Positions 61,752 to 64,000 of a DNA stretch of 64,000 bases are shown here, piece after piece. A program made the translations under genes and the position numbers. Numbering within the stretch: the first letter of the stretch is position 1; the number at the start of each line of letters is the position of its first letter. Origin of the DNA: Planctomyces sp. SH-PL62 (GTDB lineage Bacteria; Planctomycetota; Planctomycetia; Isosphaerales; Isosphaeraceae); NCBI RefSeq assembly GCF_001610895.1, contig NZ_CP011273.1:4588001-4652000 (forward strand), read 5' to 3'. The notes under the pieces were generated by a model. That model did no database searches. It was not told the DNA's origin and saw only the letters and a list, made by a program, of their open reading frames with translations.

Positions 61752-64000
61752 ATGAGAGCCTCGATCATGCGCCGACCCCGCCTCGAACGCCTTCGCCGCC
61801 TCGTCGTCGCCTTCTCGCTCGCCGCCGCCTTCGCGACGTACGCCCGGGCGTCGACCCCCAGCCTGACCGCGGTCCGGCCGATGGGGGGCCAGCGCGGGAC
61901 CGAGGTCGAGGTCGTCTTCTCAGGTGCACGGCTCGGCGACGCCCAGGAGGTCCTCTTCTACCAGCCGGGCGTCGTCGCGACCGGGATCGCCAAGGTCGAC
62001 GACAACAGCTTCAAGGCCACGGTCCAGATCGCGGCCGACTCCCCGCTCGGCTTCCACGACCTGCGAGTCCGAACGGCCACCGGCGTGAGCGAACTCCGCG
62101 GGTTCAGCGTCGGCGCCATGAAGGAGGCGGTCGAGGTCGAACCCAACAACGACTTCGAGGCCCCGCAGGCGATCCCGATGAACGTCGTCGTCAACGGCGT
62201 GGCGGAGAACGAGGACGTCGACTACTTCGTGGTCGAGGCCAAGAAAGGGGAGCGCATCTCGGCCGAGGTCGAGGGGATGCGGCTGGGGATCACCCTGTTC
62301 GACCCCTACGTCGCGATCCTGAACGCGAAGCGATTCGAGCTGGCGTCCAGCGACGACGCGGCCCTGCTCTGGCAGGACGGCTTCACCTCGATCCTCGCCC
62401 CCGAGGACGGCAAGTACATCATCCAGGTCCGCGAGAGCGCCTACGCGGGCAACGGCTCGTGCCTGTACCGGCTGCACGTGGGCGGCTTCCCCCGCTCCAC
62501 GGGCGTCCTGCCGGCCGGCGGCAAGCCGGGACAGACGCTCGCCGTGCGCTGGATCGGCGATGCGACCGGCGAATCGACGTCCGAGGCGGCGCTCCCCGCG
62601 GAAGCTCGCGCGGGCTGGGGACTCCAGCGGCAGGACGACAAGGGGGCTTCGCCCTATCCGAACGCCTTCCGCCTGGTAAACCTTGAGAATGCGATGGAGG
62701 TCGAGCCCAACAACGACCAGGGGACGGCGACGCCGTTCACCGCCCCGGCCGCTCTGAACGGCGTGCTGGAGAAGCCGGGCGACACCGACCATTTCGTCTT
62801 CACCGGCAAGAAGGGCCAGGTCTTCGACTTCAAGGTCTACGGCCGCCAGGTCCGCTCGCCGATCGATGCGGTCCTGTATCTCGCCAAGAAAGGGAGCGGT
62901 GCGCTGGCCGGGAGCGATGACGCGGTCGGCCCGGACAGCTACTTCCGCCAGGCCCTCCCGGAAGACGGCGAGTACGTCGTCTGGATCGCCGACCACCTCG
63001 GGAAGGGGGGGCCCGATTACGTCTACCGGATCGAGATCAGCGTCCCCGAGCCCCGGCTGACCGTCTCCACCCCGGCCGAACAGATCATGCTGGGGACGGG
63101 AGTGATGGCGGCCAGCGTTCCCAAGGGGGGGCGGCAGGCGATCCTCCTGCAAGGGAGCCGGGCCGACTTCGGCGGCGAAGTCCTCTTCAGCGCCGAGGGA
63201 CTCCCGGCGGGCGTCGAGATGGAGGCCCCGCCCCTGGCCGCCAGCCAGGCTCTCGTACCCGTCCTGTTCACGGCCAAGGCCGACGCGGCGCCCGCCGGCG
63301 CGCTCGTGGCGGTCTCGGGCAAGTCGGCCGACCCCAACGTCGCCGTCCGTTCCGAATTCAACACCCTGTCGGCCTTCGTGCTGGCCCCCAACAACAACGG
63401 CATCATCATGTGGTCGCGCTCGGTCGACCGCCTCGCGGTGGCCGTGACCGAGGAAGCCCCCTACTCCATCGAGATCGTCCAGCCCAAGGTGCCCCTGGTC
63501 CGCAGCGGCCAGATGGGCCTGAAGGTCAAGGCGATCCGCAAGCCCGACTTCAAGGCGGCGATTGCGGTGTCGCTCCCCTGGAATCCGCCGGGCGTGGGCT
63601 CGGGGGGCGGGGTCGCGATTCCCGAGGGCCAGGACGAGGCGGTCATCCCCATGAACGCCGACGGCAACGCCGAGCTTCGGACCTGGAAGATCGTCGTCAA
63701 CGGGTCCTCCTCCGGGCCGACCGGGCCGATCATGGTCTCCTCGCAACTGGCCGACCTGACCATCGCCGCCCCCTACGTCGGGCTGACCTTCCAGGCGGCC
63801 GGCGTGGAGCAGGGCAAGGAGACGGACATGGCGGTCGCCGTGGCGAAGAACGTGGACTTCGACGGCGAGGCCAGCGTCACGCTCATCGGCCTGCCGAACA
63901 AGGCCACGACCGACGCCAAGTCGATCACCAAGGAATCGACCGACCTGGTCTTCCACATCAAGACCGACGCCGCCTCGCCGGTCGGCAAGCACGCGAACCT
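61752..64000 (+). CDS. PPC-domain exported protein, partial (runs off the window)
   Basis: 749 codons are visible from the ATG at 61752 (a second ATG at 61767 is possible), with no stop before the window end. A signal peptide (about 15-37, ending in ARA) is followed by an IPT/TIG-like domain (about 38-110, starting PSLTAVRPMGGQRGTEV). At least two PPC (bacterial pre-peptidase C-terminal) domains follow, each opened by EVEPNND (about 120 and 317) and containing DVDYFVVEAKKGE or DTDHFVFTGKKGQ. PPC domains are beta-sandwiches that assist secretion or carbohydrate binding. The later part (from about 430) is beta-rich and unrecognised. Probably co-transcribed with the DUF1501 gene. Confidence 0.82.
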   Translation, partial: MRASIMRRPRLERLRRLVVAFSLAAAFATYARASTPSLTAVRPMGGQRGTEVEVVFSGARLGDAQEVLFYQPGVVATGIAKVDDNSFKATVQIAADSPLGFHDLRVRTATGVSELRGFSVGAMKEAVEVEPNNDFEAPQAIPMNVVVNGVAENEDVDYFVVEAKKGERISAEVEGMRLGITLFDPYVAILNAKRFELASSDDAALLWQDGFTSILAPEDGKYIIQVRESAYAGNGSCLYRLHVGGFPRSTGVLPAGGKPGQTLAVRWIGDATGESTSEAALPAEARAGWGLQRQDDKGASPYPNAFRLVNLENAMEVEPNNDQGTATPFTAPAALNGVLEKPGDTDHFVFTGKKGQVFDFKVYGRQVRSPIDAVLYLAKKGSGALAGSDDAVGPDSYFRQALPEDGEYVVWIADHLGKGGPDYVYRIEISVPEPRLTVSTPAEQIMLGTGVMAASVPKGGRQAILLQGSRADFGGEVLFSAEGLPAGVEMEAPPLAASQALVPVLFTAKADAAPAGALVAVSGKSADPNVAVRSEFNTLSAFVLAPNNNGIIMWSRSVDRLAVAVTEEAPYSIEIVQPKVPLVRSGQMGLKVKAIRKPDFKAAIAVSLPWNPPGVGSGGGVAIPEGQDEAVIPMNADGNAELRTWKIVVNGSSSGPTGPIMVSSQLADLTIAAPYVGLTFQAAGVEQGKETDMAVAVAKNVDFDGEASVTLIGLPNKATTDAKSITKESTDLVFHIKTDAASPVGKHAN

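Overview
The window reads as chromosomal DNA of a planctomycete, most likely from the Isosphaeraceae (Singulisphaera / Paludisphaera / Tautonia type). The composition is very GC-rich with strongly G/C-biased third codon positions. The gene repertoire fits: a Tat-exported DUF1501 protein paired with a PPC-domain protein, a DUF1559-like pseudopilin-type protein, a PEP-CTERM protein, an N-terminal surface motif of the LEPR-XLL kind, a CehA/McbA metallohydrolase, and many short transcription units. The genus call is inference. I found no rRNA, tRNA or CRISPR array.

Layout. 0-8 kb holds an S26-like membrane protein, a HIT-family protein, a PIN-TRAM protein, a class I aminotransferase, an HtrA protease, an 816-nt gene-free stretch with four copies of a GGCTTCGTTCGGC repeat about 90 nt apart, and an RlmN-type methyltransferase. 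8-10.1 kb is the most unusual part: a 452-nt leader rich in stem-loops, then an SPFH/band-7 gene overlapping by 4 nt a reverse transcriptase that carries the retron signatures NAxxH, YADD and VTG. 10-18.5 kb holds an MMPL transporter, a small zinc-ribbon protein, clpC with a textbook terminator and a promoter-like site, a TPR membrane protein and a frameshifted AsmA-like gene.

18.8-46 kb is an envelope and glycan region. It has a metallohydrolase plus methyltransferase pair, an FG-GAP/beta-helix surface protein, a DUF2142-like membrane protein, a minus-strand run of multidomain glycosyltransferases and a methyltransferase, a tandem-domain methyltransferase, a 1531-residue three-glycosyltransferase protein, a GT8-like enzyme followed by wecB, and a sulfotransferase/coiled-coil protein. 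Together these suggest synthesis and decoration of a surface polysaccharide. An 899-bp IS5-family element with CTAG target duplication sits in this region. It has replaced the last codons of a DUF1559-like gene, and its own transposase is broken by an amber codon.

46-64 kb returns to housekeeping and catabolism: metG, a PEP-CTERM protein, a succinate-semialdehyde-type dehydrogenase, ispG, a zinc-ribbon methyltransferase, a tightly packed minus-strand operon (MetE-like, MBL-fold hydrolase, xylulokinase, GT39), a glucoamylase-like exported protein, and the DUF1501 / PPC pair, the last running off the window end.

The best candidate for an undescribed system is the SPFH plus retron-type RT operon with its structured leader.
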